The notes under the pieces: model-generated
The model's database searches: none
What the model was told of the DNA's origin: nothing
The model's input: only the letters and a program-made list of their open reading frames with translations
Shown here: positions 23,892 through 32,816 of the stretch, piece after piece
How positions within the stretch are numbered: position 1 is the first letter of the stretch
Layout: each line of letters opens with the position of its first letter
Assembly: GCA_039822005.1 (NCBI GenBank)
Contig: JBCBMZ010000002.1
Location: 248,001-312,000 of the forward strand
DNA: 64,000 nucleotides
DNA from: JBCBDX01 sp039822005
GTDB taxonomy: Bacteria > Pseudomonadota > Alphaproteobacteria > Rhizobiales > Rhizobiaceae
Reading direction: 5' to 3'
Translations under genes and position numbers: made by a program

Positions 23892-25266
23892 ACTCGTCGG
23901 CATCTACGGCCTTGTGGCGCTCTTTGTCCTGATCATGCTGCGTGTACCTGTCGCACTCGCGATGTTGGTGACAGGCGTCGCCGGAACCTTTGTTCTCAGC
24001 CTCGCATCGCCCTTCATCAAGTTCGGACCTTACCTTCTGCAATTCAAAACAGCGATCTGGAACTCTGTTGCCAACTACGATCTGTCGGTTGTGCCGCTCT
24101 TCGTGCTAATGGGCTTTCTCGCCGCCGAAACAGGCCTGAGCCGAGACCTTTTTCAGGGGCTGAGCGCACTGACGCGCAAAATCAAAGGTGGCGTGGCAAT
24201 GGCTACAATCCTTGCCTGCGCGGGCTTTGGTGCCGTCAGTGGATCTTCGATTGCAACCGCATCGACAATGAGCCGCGTGGCCTTGCCCGAGTTGCGCAAG
24301 CTCAACTACAACGAGGGCCTTTCCACAGGAGTGCTAGCCGCAGGCGGCACACTAGGCATCCTGATCCCGCCTTCGGTCGCGCTTGTGATTTACGCGATCG
24401 TTGTCGAGGCCTCGATTATCGACATGTTCCAAGCCGCGATCATTCCTGGCATTATGGCGGTAGTGGCTTTCCTGATCGTGATCCGAATCCGTATCGCCCG
24501 TAATCCCGATCTTGCGCCCACCCTGACGCCCATGAGCGACGAAGAGGTTCGGCATGCGATCCGCCGCCTGCTACCGGTGGGCCTTATCTTCGGTTCGATT
24601 ATCCTGGGCCTTGGCATGGGGCTTTTCACACCGACACCGGCAGCAGGTATCGGGGTATTCCTTATCCTGGCCTATGGGTTGGTCCTGCGCAGCTTGTCGA
24701 GTGGCGACGGCCTGACATTGGGGCGGTTGAAGGCGGCGCTTCTGGCGACGGCCAAGACCGCGTCGATGATCTATTTCATCCTGTTTTCCGCCGACATTCT
24801 CAAAGGCTTCTTCGCGCGCACCAACCTGCCCACAGCGCTGAGCGACTGGGCGGCGGCATCGGCGATGGACCCGTACCTGATCCTGTTGGCGATGCTTGTG
24901 ATGCTTATCATCCTCGGCTGCTTCATGGAAAGCCTGTCGATGATCCTGGTGGTGGTGCCGTTTTTCTGGCCGGTGCTGATCCAGCTCAATGGGGGCGATT
25001 TCGTCAGCGTGGAAAACGCGGCCTTCGGGATGACGACCGACGAATTGCGGATCTGGTTTGGAATCCTTGCGCTGATCGTCGTCGAACTGGGCCTGATCAC
25101 GCCGCCCGTGGGGCTGAATGTCTTTGTCATCAAGTCATTCTCGCCCGACACCAGCATCGCCACGATCTTTCGCGGTGTCGCCCCCTTCTTCGGGATCGAA
25201 CTCATTCGGGTCGTCATCCTGATCCTGCTCCCCGGGCTGACATTGTTTCTAACCCGCGTTTTGTAA
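23881..25266 (+). CDS. TRAP transporter large membrane subunit (DctM family)
   Basis: The 461-residue protein from ATG 23881 has about twelve membrane helices. Family segments are GFGAVSGSSIATASTMSRVA (about residues 116-135), then AAGGTLGILIPPSVALVIYA, and GCFMESLSMILVVVPFFWP in the second half. The start inside the dctQ-like gene (11-bp overlap) is the normal coupled arrangement; the longer frame from 23728 is antisense-like. It forms the transport channel of the presumed aromatic-acid TRAP system. Confidence 0.9.
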   Translation: MERELVGIYGLVALFVLIMLRVPVALAMLVTGVAGTFVLSLASPFIKFGPYLLQFKTAIWNSVANYDLSVVPLFVLMGFLAAETGLSRDLFQGLSALTRKIKGGVAMATILACAGFGAVSGSSIATASTMSRVALPELRKLNYNEGLSTGVLAAGGTLGILIPPSVALVIYAIVVEASIIDMFQAAIIPGIMAVVAFLIVIRIRIARNPDLAPTLTPMSDEEVRHAIRRLLPVGLIFGSIILGLGMGLFTPTPAAGIGVFLILAYGLVLRSLSSGDGLTLGRLKAALLATAKTASMIYFILFSADILKGFFARTNLPTALSDWAAASAMDPYLILLAMLVMLIILGCFMESLSMILVVVPFFWPVLIQLNGGDFVSVENAAFGMTTDELRIWFGILALIVVELGLITPPVGLNVFVIKSFSPDTSIATIFRGVAPFFGIELIRVVILILLPGLTLFLTRVL

Positions 25267-25275
25267 GGAACCCCC

Positions 25276-26460
25276 ATGACAAAGACCGTGAAAACACAAG
25301 TGTGCATCATCGGGTCAGGCCCGAGCGGGCTTCTCCTGTCGCAACTTCTGGCCAATGCAGGCATCGCCACAATCGTGATCGACCGCAAGGATCGGAGCTA
25401 TATCGAGGGGCGCATCCGCGCAGGCGTGCTGGAACAAGGCACGGTCGCTGCGCTGGAAGAGGCAGGCGCCGCCGACCGCCTGCACCGCGAGGGTCTCCTG
25501 CACGAGGGCTTCGAGCTGGCCTTCGACGGTGATCGGCATCGCATCGATATCAAGGCGCTGACCGGCAAGACCGTCACGGTCTATGGCCAGACCGAGGTGA
25601 CAAAGGACCTGTTCGCAAAACGGTTCGCCGAAGCGCAGCAATTCTTTTTCAACGTCGAGGACGTGACGCCGAGCAATCTGAAATCCGACAGCCCCAGCGT
25701 GCGCTTTACCCATGAGGGTGCGCCCGTCCGCGTCGAATGTGATTATATCGCGGGTTGTGACGGGTTCCGCGGCGTGTCGCGGCAGGCGATCCCGGCTGAT
25801 GTGCTGAAAACCTTCGAACGGGTCTATCCGTTCGGTTGGCTGGGGATCATGGTCGATAAACCGCCCGTCAGCCACGAACTGATCTATGCCAACCACGAAC
25901 GCGGCTTTGCGCTGGCCTCTATGCGGTCCGAGGCGCGCAGCCGCTATTACGTGCAATGCGACGTCAATGATGATATTACCGAGTGGTCTGATGTTCGCTT
26001 TTGGGAAGAATTCGCGCTCCGTCTTGGCCCTGATGCGGCGGCAAAACTGCAAACCGGCCCGTCCTTCGAGAAATCCATAGCGCCGCTGCGGTCCTTCGTG
26101 GCCGAGCCAATGCGCTACGGAAACCTTTTTCTCGCCGGGGATTCTGCCCATATCGTGCCACCTACCGGTGCCAAGGGTCTGAACCTTGCTGCAGCGGATA
26201 TCCGTATCTTGTCGCGTGCGCTGATCGCCCATTACAACGACAACAACGACCATCACATTGATACGTATTCAGAAAAGGTTTTGCGGCGGGTCTGGAAGGT
26301 TGAACGCTTCTCTTGGCAGCTGTCTACTTTGATGCACCAGTTTCCCAAAAATTCGCCTTTCGAAAAGCGGATGCAGCGTGCAGAATTCGATTATCTGTCG
26401 TCGTCCGAAACCGCGTCGCGCGCCATTGCCGAAAACTATGTCGGCCTACCACTGGACTAA
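25276..26460 (+). CDS. pobA: 4-hydroxybenzoate 3-monooxygenase
   Basis: The 394-residue protein equals the length of characterised PobA. FAD binding is shown by IGSGPSGLLLSQLLANAG (residues 11-28), the DG-motif region CDGFRGVSR, and the second FAD motif AGDSAHIVPPTGAKGLNLA (about 286-304). The enzyme hydroxylates 4-hydroxybenzoate to protocatechuate with NAD(P)H and O2. SD AAGGAA lies just upstream, 9 bp after the transporter gene. Protocatechuate then enters the ring-cleavage enzymes coded immediately downstream. Confidence 0.93.
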   Translation: MTKTVKTQVCIIGSGPSGLLLSQLLANAGIATIVIDRKDRSYIEGRIRAGVLEQGTVAALEEAGAADRLHREGLLHEGFELAFDGDRHRIDIKALTGKTVTVYGQTEVTKDLFAKRFAEAQQFFFNVEDVTPSNLKSDSPSVRFTHEGAPVRVECDYIAGCDGFRGVSRQAIPADVLKTFERVYPFGWLGIMVDKPPVSHELIYANHERGFALASMRSEARSRYYVQCDVNDDITEWSDVRFWEEFALRLGPDAAAKLQTGPSFEKSIAPLRSFVAEPMRYGNLFLAGDSAHIVPPTGAKGLNLAAADIRILSRALIAHYNDNNDHHIDTYSEKVLRRVWKVERFSWQLSTLMHQFPKNSPFEKRMQRAEFDYLSSSETASRAIAENYVGLPLD

Positions 26461-26462
26461 CC

Positions 26463-27626
26463 ATGCAAGCCGTCACCCTCAACGACCAATTGATCGCCTA
26501 TCGGCACCACACCGGCGGAGGTGGCCCTTGCGTGGTTTTTGCCAATTCACTGGGCAGCGATCAGAGCCTTTGGGACGGTGTCATCGCCCATCTGGGTGGT
26601 GGGTTTGACACGCTCACCTACGACCTGCGGGGGCACGGTCTGAGCGCGGTCACTCAAGACTACACGGTCGTCGACATGGCCGATGATCTAATCGCATTGA
26701 TAGAAAACCTCGGCCTGCGCGATGTGATCTTGTGCGGTGTGTCGGTTGGCGGAATGGTGGCGCAGTCGGTTGCGGCACGACGTCCGGACTTGCTCAGCGC
26801 GGTGATCCTGTCCAACACAGCGGCCAGAATCGGCAGCGACACGCGATGGAACGACCGGATTGAAGCTGTCGCGAATGGCGGGATAGACAGCATCGCCGAT
26901 ACTATTCTTGAGAACTGGTTTGCGCCGTCCTACCGCGCGGCTAATCCAAACCTCTGGGCGCTCCATAGGGCCATGCTGTGCAGAACGCCTGCAGAGGGGT
27001 ATGCCGCGACGTCCGCGGCCATTCGCGACGCGGACCTGAGTTCCGAGGTTGGAAAGATCACTGTCCCGACATTGTGCGTGGCAGGGGCGGAAGACCATTC
27101 GGTCACTCCCGATCAGGTTGAGGCTCTAGCAAAGGACATTCCGGCCGCGCGGCTCGAAGTGCTGGTCGGCGTTGGCCATCTTCCTGCGTTCGAAGCTCCC
27201 AAGGAGATGGCTGCGTTAATCGAAGAGATGGCCAAGACCGAAGCCAGTGCAGCCGAGCAGGGGATGACAACACGGCGTGGGGTTCTGGGCGATGCCCATG
27301 TGGACCGGGCCGAAGCGGCAAAGACCGACTTCGACCTCCCCTTCCAGGCCCTGATCACCGAAGGCGCTTGGGGCAGTGTCTGGTCTGATCCGTCGATCTC
27401 GCGCCGTGAACGATCCATGCTGACACTCGCCTTGCTGGCAGCTACCGGCAATTTCGAGGAAATCCCGATGCATGTACGTGCGACTGCACGAACCGGTGCG
27501 AATGCTCGCGATATTCAACAGGCCTTCCAGCATGTTGCCATTTATGCGGGCGTGCCACGGGCCAACCACGCCCTCAAACTTGCCCGGACCGCCCTGGCCA
27601 AAATGAAGAGCGAGTCCCATGACTAA
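26463..27626 (+). CDS. pcaL: fused 3-oxoadipate enol-lactonase / 4-carboxymuconolactone decarboxylase (PcaD-PcaC)
   Basis: The 387-residue protein joins two pathway enzymes. Residues 1-260 are the PcaD alpha/beta hydrolase: nucleophile elbow CGVSVGGMVAQ, acid residue in GAEDHSVTP and His in GVGHLPAFEAP. Residues from about 272 are PcaC: RRGVLGDAHVDRA, RERSMLTLALLAATG and MHVRATARTGANARDIQQAF. PcaC decarboxylates 4-carboxymuconolactone and PcaD hydrolyses the resulting enol-lactone to beta-ketoadipate. The fusion, called PcaL in some bacteria, lets one chain do both steps. ATG 26463 lies 2 bp after pobA and the end overlaps pcaH by 8 bp. Confidence 0.9.
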   Translation: MQAVTLNDQLIAYRHHTGGGGPCVVFANSLGSDQSLWDGVIAHLGGGFDTLTYDLRGHGLSAVTQDYTVVDMADDLIALIENLGLRDVILCGVSVGGMVAQSVAARRPDLLSAVILSNTAARIGSDTRWNDRIEAVANGGIDSIADTILENWFAPSYRAANPNLWALHRAMLCRTPAEGYAATSAAIRDADLSSEVGKITVPTLCVAGAEDHSVTPDQVEALAKDIPAARLEVLVGVGHLPAFEAPKEMAALIEEMAKTEASAAEQGMTTRRGVLGDAHVDRAEAAKTDFDLPFQALITEGAWGSVWSDPSISRRERSMLTLALLAATGNFEEIPMHVRATARTGANARDIQQAFQHVAIYAGVPRANHALKLARTALAKMKSESHD

Positions 27627-28341
27627 ACTCATCGCCTCGCGCGACCTCGACTGGCACCCGCCACCGCTTGCGCCCGCCTATCGCAGTTCGCAGCTCCGCT
27701 CACCCACTCAGGCGCGCCTGCACTACGATCCGACGACCACCGAGATGACCGGACCGAGCTTCGGCCACGACATGCTCGGTGACCTCGACGGCGATCTGAT
27801 CCTCAATTACGCACAAGCAGGACAGGCCGCCATCGGTCCACGCATTATCGTGCACGGCAAGCTTCTGGACGAGGACGGGCGCCCCGTTTCCAACAAACTG
27901 ATCGAGGTCTGGCAGGCCAATGCAGGTGGGCGCTATCGTCACAAGAAAGACGGATATCTGGCACCGCTTGACCCCAACTTTGGAGGCTGCGGGCGGTGTA
28001 TCTCCGGGTCGGACGGCAGTTACAGCTTCCGCACCGTTCAGCCCGGACCCTATCCATGGCCCAATGGCGGCAATGACTGGCGCCCGGCGCATATCCATTT
28101 CTCGGTCTTCGGGGATGGCTTTGCACAACGTATGATCACCCAGATGTATTTCGAGGGCGATCCGCATATTGCGCTGTGCCCCATCGTGCAGGCCATTCCG
28201 AGCGACAAAGCCATCGACACGCTGGTGGCCCGGCTCGACATGGACACCACGATCCCGATGGATATCCGCGCGTACCGCTTTGACATTGTCCTGAGAGGGC
28301 GCGGCCAGACCCTCTTCGAAAACCAGATGGAGGGGCTGTAA
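27619..28341 (+). CDS. pcaH: protocatechuate 3,4-dioxygenase beta subunit
   Basis: The 240-residue protein is the iron-binding subunit. The four non-haem Fe(III) ligands are visible as Tyr in GGRYRHKKD, Tyr in PGPYPW, and two His in RPAHIHFS. The N-terminal extension (residues 1-40) is characteristic of the beta subunit. The enzyme opens the protocatechuate ring between the hydroxyls, giving 3-carboxy-cis,cis-muconate. The start overlaps pcaL by 8 bp and the stop shares bases with the pcaG start (TAATG). Confidence 0.95.
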   Translation: MTKLIASRDLDWHPPPLAPAYRSSQLRSPTQARLHYDPTTTEMTGPSFGHDMLGDLDGDLILNYAQAGQAAIGPRIIVHGKLLDEDGRPVSNKLIEVWQANAGGRYRHKKDGYLAPLDPNFGGCGRCISGSDGSYSFRTVQPGPYPWPNGGNDWRPAHIHFSVFGDGFAQRMITQMYFEGDPHIALCPIVQAIPSDKAIDTLVARLDMDTTIPMDIRAYRFDIVLRGRGQTLFENQMEGL

Positions 28342-28895
28342 TGGCTGATCTCAAGGAATCTCCGTCCCAGACCGCTGGTCCCTATGTTCACATCGGGTGT
28401 GTCCCGACTTTCGCAGGGCTTGAGGGAATGTTCGGCGGGCAGGATCTTGGCGAGCATATGATCATGGGGAAACCCGAGGGTGTGAGGATTTCGCTGAACC
28501 TAAAGGTCATTGACGGCGCGGGCGATCCGCTGACCGACGCCATGATCGAAATCTGGCAGCCCGGCCCTGATGGTACTTTCGGCCCGACCAACGGGTTTAG
28601 CCATTGGGGCCGCCAGCCTACCGATTCTTACACAGGCGACGCCGTTTTCGAGACGTTGCTACCTGGGGCAGCTTCGGGCCAAGCTCCCCACCTGTTCGTC
28701 TGGATCGCAGCGCGCGGGATCAACATGGCGCTGATGACCCGCATCTACTTCCCGGACCACGACAACGCGGCCGATCCCGTTTTTGCCCTCACGGGAGACC
28801 GGGCACACACTCTTGTGGCCACGCCCGTGGACGGCGGTTTCACGCATGTGATCCACCTTCAGGGCGACAATGAAACGGTGTTCTTCGATGTCTGA
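28341..28895 (+). CDS. pcaG: protocatechuate 3,4-dioxygenase alpha subunit
   Basis: The 184-residue protein is homologous to PcaH but shorter and without the iron ligands, as expected: QTAGPYVHIGC at the N-terminus, AMIEIWQPGPDGTFG in the core and APHLFVWIAARGINM where PcaH has its His pair. It forms the alpha-beta protomer with PcaH. It overlaps pcaH at TAATG and the following BKACE gene by 8 bp. Confidence 0.93.
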   Translation: MADLKESPSQTAGPYVHIGCVPTFAGLEGMFGGQDLGEHMIMGKPEGVRISLNLKVIDGAGDPLTDAMIEIWQPGPDGTFGPTNGFSHWGRQPTDSYTGDAVFETLLPGAASGQAPHLFVWIAARGINMALMTRIYFPDHDNAADPVFALTGDRAHTLVATPVDGGFTHVIHLQGDNETVFFDV

Positions 28896-29730
28896 CGTGG
28901 CTGGAAAACCTTGCATCCTGTGCTGCGCGATCACCGGCTCGCTGCCGCGCAAGTCCAACAACCCGGCCGTGCCGATCTCGATCTCCGAGCAAATCGAAAG
29001 CGCCCATGCAGCTGTCGAGGCGGGCGCGACGATCATTCACGCCCATGTGCGTAATGAAGATGAGACGCCGTCGTCTGACCCCAAGAAGTTTGCGGCGCTG
29101 AAGGAAGGGCTGGAAAAGCACTGCCCTGGCGTCGTGATCCAGTTCTCGACGGGCGGACGGTCGGGCGCGGGGCAGGAACGCGGCGGGATGCTGCCCTTGC
29201 GTCCCGACATGGCGTCCCTTTCGGTGGGGTCCAACAACTTCCCCACCCGCATTTATGAAAACCCGCCCGATCTGGTGGACTGGCTGGCCAGCGAGATGAC
29301 GAAATATGACATCACACCGGAGGTCGAAGCCTTCGACCTGAGCCACATTCTGCAGGCCATCGCGATGCACGAAGCCGGCAAATTGCCGGGAAAGCTCTAC
29401 GTGCAATTTGTCATGGGCGTAAAGAATGCGATGCCAGCGGACAAGAAGGTATTCGACTTTTATGTGCAGTCGATGCGTGACCGCGCGCCTGACGCGGAAT
29501 GGTGTGCCGCCGGGATTGGTCCAAACCAGATCAATCTGAACGAATGGGCGATTGCCGCAGGTGGGCATACTCGTGCAGGCCTTGAAGACAACGTGCGCCT
29601 TGACCGCGATACACTTGCCCCGTCCAACGCCGCCCTCATCGCGCGGGCGGCTGATCTGTGCGCAAGGCACGACCGCCCCGTCGCAACAAATGCCCAGACG
29701 AGACAAATCCTCGGGTTAAGACCCGCATGA
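28888..29730 (+). CDS. beta-keto acid cleavage enzyme (BKACE, DUF849), pca-linked
   Basis: The 280-residue protein starts at ATG 28888 inside the end of pcaG. It is a complete DUF849 barrel: TIIHAHVRNEDE carries the zinc-binding His pair, and TRAGLEDNVRLDRDT contains the third ligand Glu. The family splits beta-keto acids with acetyl-CoA to acetoacetate and an acyl-CoA. In this operon the obvious substrate is beta-ketoadipate, which would give succinyl-CoA plus acetoacetate in one step, replacing the PcaIJ transferase and PcaF thiolase, neither of which is coded in the window. It overlaps pcaB by 4 bp (ATGA). Sequence differs considerably from the other BKACE at 7150-8082. Confidence 0.85.
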   Translation: MSDVAGKPCILCCAITGSLPRKSNNPAVPISISEQIESAHAAVEAGATIIHAHVRNEDETPSSDPKKFAALKEGLEKHCPGVVIQFSTGGRSGAGQERGGMLPLRPDMASLSVGSNNFPTRIYENPPDLVDWLASEMTKYDITPEVEAFDLSHILQAIAMHEAGKLPGKLYVQFVMGVKNAMPADKKVFDFYVQSMRDRAPDAEWCAAGIGPNQINLNEWAIAAGGHTRAGLEDNVRLDRDTLAPSNAALIARAADLCARHDRPVATNAQTRQILGLRPA

Positions 29731-30767
29731 CGGACCTCTGGCAACATCCCTGGCTGAGCGGCCTTTTTGGCGACCCCGAAATGGCCGCGCTTCTGTCGCC
29801 TGAAGCTGAGCTTTCGCGGATGTTGCGCGTTGAGGCGGCATGGACCGCGGCGATTGCGCCAAAGGAAGACGAAGAGCGCATCACCAATGCGATAATGACC
29901 GCGCCCATTCGTCCCGACGACCTCACCGATGGCACAGCACGCGATGGCCTGCCGGTTCCAGACCTTGTTCGGCTGTTGAAGGCCCATCTGGAGGAGGCCG
30001 ACCAACCTTGTCTCCACAAAGGCCTGACATCTCAGGACGTGATCGACACCAGCCTGATTCTGATGCTCAAGGCAGCCCTGCCTATTTTGACGAAACGGAT
30101 CCGGACTTTGATTGCCGCCCTCGACGCTTTGAACCGTAGGGACGGCGCGCGGTCGCTCATGGCGGCAACCCGGATGCAGGCCGCTTTGCCGATCACTGCG
30201 TCCGACCGCATAGGCGCATGGACCCGCCCTATGCTGCGTCTTTCGGATCCGATGCAGGACATGGCGGAGCGCATGAAAATTCTGCAATGGGGTGGCCCAG
30301 TGGGCACGCGTGACCCGACTCTTCCGGCGGATACCGGAACCCGTTTTGCAGCAGCCCTTGGCTTACGCGATCCCGGTGCGGCGTGGCACAGCGACAGAAG
30401 CCTTCTGGCTGAACTCGCAGGCACCTTGTCGCGCGTGTCAGGAGCGACGGGCAAAATCGGACAAGACATCGCCTTGCTGGTACAAACCGAACCGTCAGCA
30501 TTGCAACTGACCGGCACGGGCGGATCGTCTGCCATGCCGCATAAGCAAAATCCGGTGCTGGCTGAGTTGCTCGTCACGCTGGCCCGCAAGAGTGCCTCTG
30601 ATCTATCGCTGATGCATCACGCGCTGGTCCATGAACAAGAACGTTCCGGTTCGGCATGGATGCTGGAGTGGATGATCTTGCCGCAAATGTTGATGACGAC
30701 CGGCCGCAGCCTGACAGCTGGCCATGATTTGATTGGCTCTGTCGCTCGAATTGGAAAGGACATCTGA
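29727..30767 (+). CDS. pcaB: 3-carboxy-cis,cis-muconate cycloisomerase
   Basis: The 346-residue protein belongs to the fumarase/aspartase superfamily. Its signature GSSAMPHKQNPVLAE lies at about residues 267-281; GLTSQDVIDTS (about 99-109) and MQAALPITASDR are the other active-site regions. It is shorter than the roughly 450-residue pseudomonad enzyme and ends after the central helical domain, like the shorter alphaproteobacterial forms. It cyclises 3-carboxymuconate to 4-carboxymuconolactone, the substrate of PcaC. It is the last gene of the operon, 219 bp before fabD. Confidence 0.88.
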   Translation: MTDLWQHPWLSGLFGDPEMAALLSPEAELSRMLRVEAAWTAAIAPKEDEERITNAIMTAPIRPDDLTDGTARDGLPVPDLVRLLKAHLEEADQPCLHKGLTSQDVIDTSLILMLKAALPILTKRIRTLIAALDALNRRDGARSLMAATRMQAALPITASDRIGAWTRPMLRLSDPMQDMAERMKILQWGGPVGTRDPTLPADTGTRFAAALGLRDPGAAWHSDRSLLAELAGTLSRVSGATGKIGQDIALLVQTEPSALQLTGTGGSSAMPHKQNPVLAELLVTLARKSASDLSLMHHALVHEQERSGSAWMLEWMILPQMLMTTGRSLTAGHDLIGSVARIGKDI

Positions 30768-30922
30768 CCTCAAGTGACCAAAGCATTGCTGCCATTTGAC
30801 CGACAACTGTGGAAGCTAAGGGTCCGCTTTCACGGCTCAGGCATTTCTATTCCGAACCCGCAGCGAATGTCCGCGTCCCGCCCTTTGACGACATCCCTCA
30901 AATCTTGAACGCTCCCCCACGC

Positions 30923-30950
30923 TTGACTCCCCATCCCATCCCGTTACACC
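30923..30950 (+). promoter_or_regulatory. possible fabD promoter
   Basis: TTGACT (30923-30928) and TACACC (30945-30950) are 16 bases apart, 36 bases before the fabD start. The rest of the 219-bp gap after pcaB shows no other feature. Confidence 0.3.
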
Positions 30951-30986
30951 CACGCGCCACATTCCAACGCGGCGGAGTTTTGCCCC

Positions 30987-31925
30987 ATGACCCTATCTCT
31001 CACCTTTCCCGGCCAGGGCTCACAATCTGTCGGCATGGGCAAGAAATTGGCAGAAACCTTTCCCGAGGCGCGCGCGGTTTTTGAGGAAGTCGACGCGGCG
31101 CTTTCCCAAAACCTCTCCACCCTCATGTTTGACGGGCCCGAGGACGAACTGACACTCACCGCCAATGCCCAACCCGCCTTGATGGCAGTTTCCATGGCGG
31201 TGGTGCGCGTGTTGGAGGCCAACGGCTTTGATGTGGGCTCGGCCTCCTTTGCGGCGGGCCATTCGCTGGGCGAATATGCGGCGCACGCGGCGGTCGGCAC
31301 ATTTTCATTGGCGGACACCGCAAGGCTTCTCAGAATCCGCGGTGATGCCATGCAGGCCGCCGTACCGGTGGGCGAGGGGGCAATGGCCGCCATCATCGGG
31401 CTGCAAGCTTCTGACGTCGCCGCGCTTTGTGAAGAAGCGTCTGCCAGCGGGGTCTGCCAGATCGCCAATGACAATGGCGGCGGGCAATTGGTCATTTCCG
31501 GCGCCAAAGCACCGGTCGAAGCAGCTGCCGAAGCTGCCAAAGGAAAAGGTGCCAAACGCGCACTGATGTTGCCGGTCTCTGCGCCGTTCCATTCGGCTTT
31601 GATGGCCCCTGCAGCCAACGCAATGCGCGAAGCTCTTGGCAATGTTACCGTCAACACGCCGAAAATCCCTGTCGTGACCAATGTGAATGTCGCGCCGACG
31701 TCCAATCCGGCGCAGATCGTGGAAGACTTGGTCAATCAGGTCACCGGCCAGGTGCGCTGGCGCGAAACGGTGGAATGGTTTGCGCAAAGCGGGGTCATCA
31801 CGCTGGCGGAAATCGGCTCGGGCAAGGTGCTCACCGGTCTGGCACGGCGGATCAATCGGGAGCTTTCTGGCGTTGCCATTGGTACGCCAGCCGATATAGA
31901 AGCCTTTCTGGAAGCGCGCGCCTGA
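30987..31925 (+). CDS. fabD: malonyl-CoA:ACP transacylase
   Basis: The 312-residue protein has the N-terminal FPGQGSQSVGMG, the nucleophile elbow AGHSLGEYAA (Ser at about 93), the substrate-carboxylate Arg in RLLRIRGDAM and catalytic His in SAPFHSALM. It loads malonyl groups onto acyl carrier protein for fatty acid elongation. SD GGAG lies 10 bases upstream. It opens the fatty-acid synthesis operon with fabG 32 bp downstream. Confidence 0.95.
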   Translation: MTLSLTFPGQGSQSVGMGKKLAETFPEARAVFEEVDAALSQNLSTLMFDGPEDELTLTANAQPALMAVSMAVVRVLEANGFDVGSASFAAGHSLGEYAAHAAVGTFSLADTARLLRIRGDAMQAAVPVGEGAMAAIIGLQASDVAALCEEASASGVCQIANDNGGGQLVISGAKAPVEAAAEAAKGKGAKRALMLPVSAPFHSALMAPAANAMREALGNVTVNTPKIPVVTNVNVAPTSNPAQIVEDLVNQVTGQVRWRETVEWFAQSGVITLAEIGSGKVLTGLARRINRELSGVAIGTPADIEAFLEARA

Positions 31926-31957
31926 CCGGCCGCAACAAGAGTAAAAACGGGATAATC

Positions 31958-32695
31958 ATGATCGATCTGACAGGCAAGAAAGCGCTGGTAACCGGTGCCT
32001 CCGGCGGCATCGGCGAGGACATCGCCCGTTCTTTGCACGCCCAAGGCGCCATCGTCGGCCTGCATGGCACGCGTGAAGAGAAATTGCAGGCGCTGGCTGC
32101 TGATTTGGGTGACCGCACGCATATTCTACCCGCCAACCTGTCTGACCTGGAAGCTGTGGACGCACTGGCCGCCAAAGCTGAAGAGGTGATGGAAGGCGTC
32201 GATATTCTGGTCAACAATGCCGGCATCACCAAGGACGGCCTTTTCGTGCGCATGCCACAGGCGGATTGGGACGCTGTGATTGCGGTCAATCTGACCGCCG
32301 TTTTCCGCCTGACCAAGGCGTTGACGCACCCCATGATGCGCCGCCGCGCGGGCCGGATCATCAACATCACGTCCGTTGTGGGCGTCACCGGCAACCCCGG
32401 GCAAGCCAATTATTGCGCCTCAAAGGCCGGTTTGATCGGTTTTTCCAAGTCTTTGGCGATGGAAATCGCCTCGCGCAATGTTACGGTCAATTGCGTCGCG
32501 CCGGGCTTTATCGAAAGCGCGATGACCGAAAAGCTGAACGAAAAGCAAAAAGACGCCATTATGGGAGCAATTCCGATGAAACGCATGGGAACAGGGGCAG
32601 AAGTGGCTTCAGCGGTGTCCTGGCTGGCATCGGACTCGGCGGCCTATATCACCGGCCAGACTATTCATATCAATGGCGGAATGGCCATGATCTAG
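31958..32695 (+). CDS. fabG: 3-oxoacyl-[ACP] reductase
   Basis: The 245-residue SDR has cofactor loop TGASGGIGED, NNAG at about residues 85-88, Ser in NITSVVG and the active YCASK. Length and position between fabD and acpP fit FabG, which reduces 3-ketoacyl-ACP with NADPH. ATG 31958 gives the normal N-terminus MIDLTGKKALVTG; the frame upstream belongs to the other reading of fabD. Confidence 0.95.
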   Translation: MIDLTGKKALVTGASGGIGEDIARSLHAQGAIVGLHGTREEKLQALAADLGDRTHILPANLSDLEAVDALAAKAEEVMEGVDILVNNAGITKDGLFVRMPQADWDAVIAVNLTAVFRLTKALTHPMMRRRAGRIINITSVVGVTGNPGQANYCASKAGLIGFSKSLAMEIASRNVTVNCVAPGFIESAMTEKLNEKQKDAIMGAIPMKRMGTGAEVASAVSWLASDSAAYITGQTIHINGGMAMI

Positions 32696-32816
32696 CCGTA
32701 TGGCTTGTCAACAATCTGTTCTGTTCACGACAGTCTCACGCCTTTCGGCTTGCATGACGTGAACGCAACAGATAACGAACCCACCCGAACGGTAACCTTA
32801 ATTGAGGGACATATTC

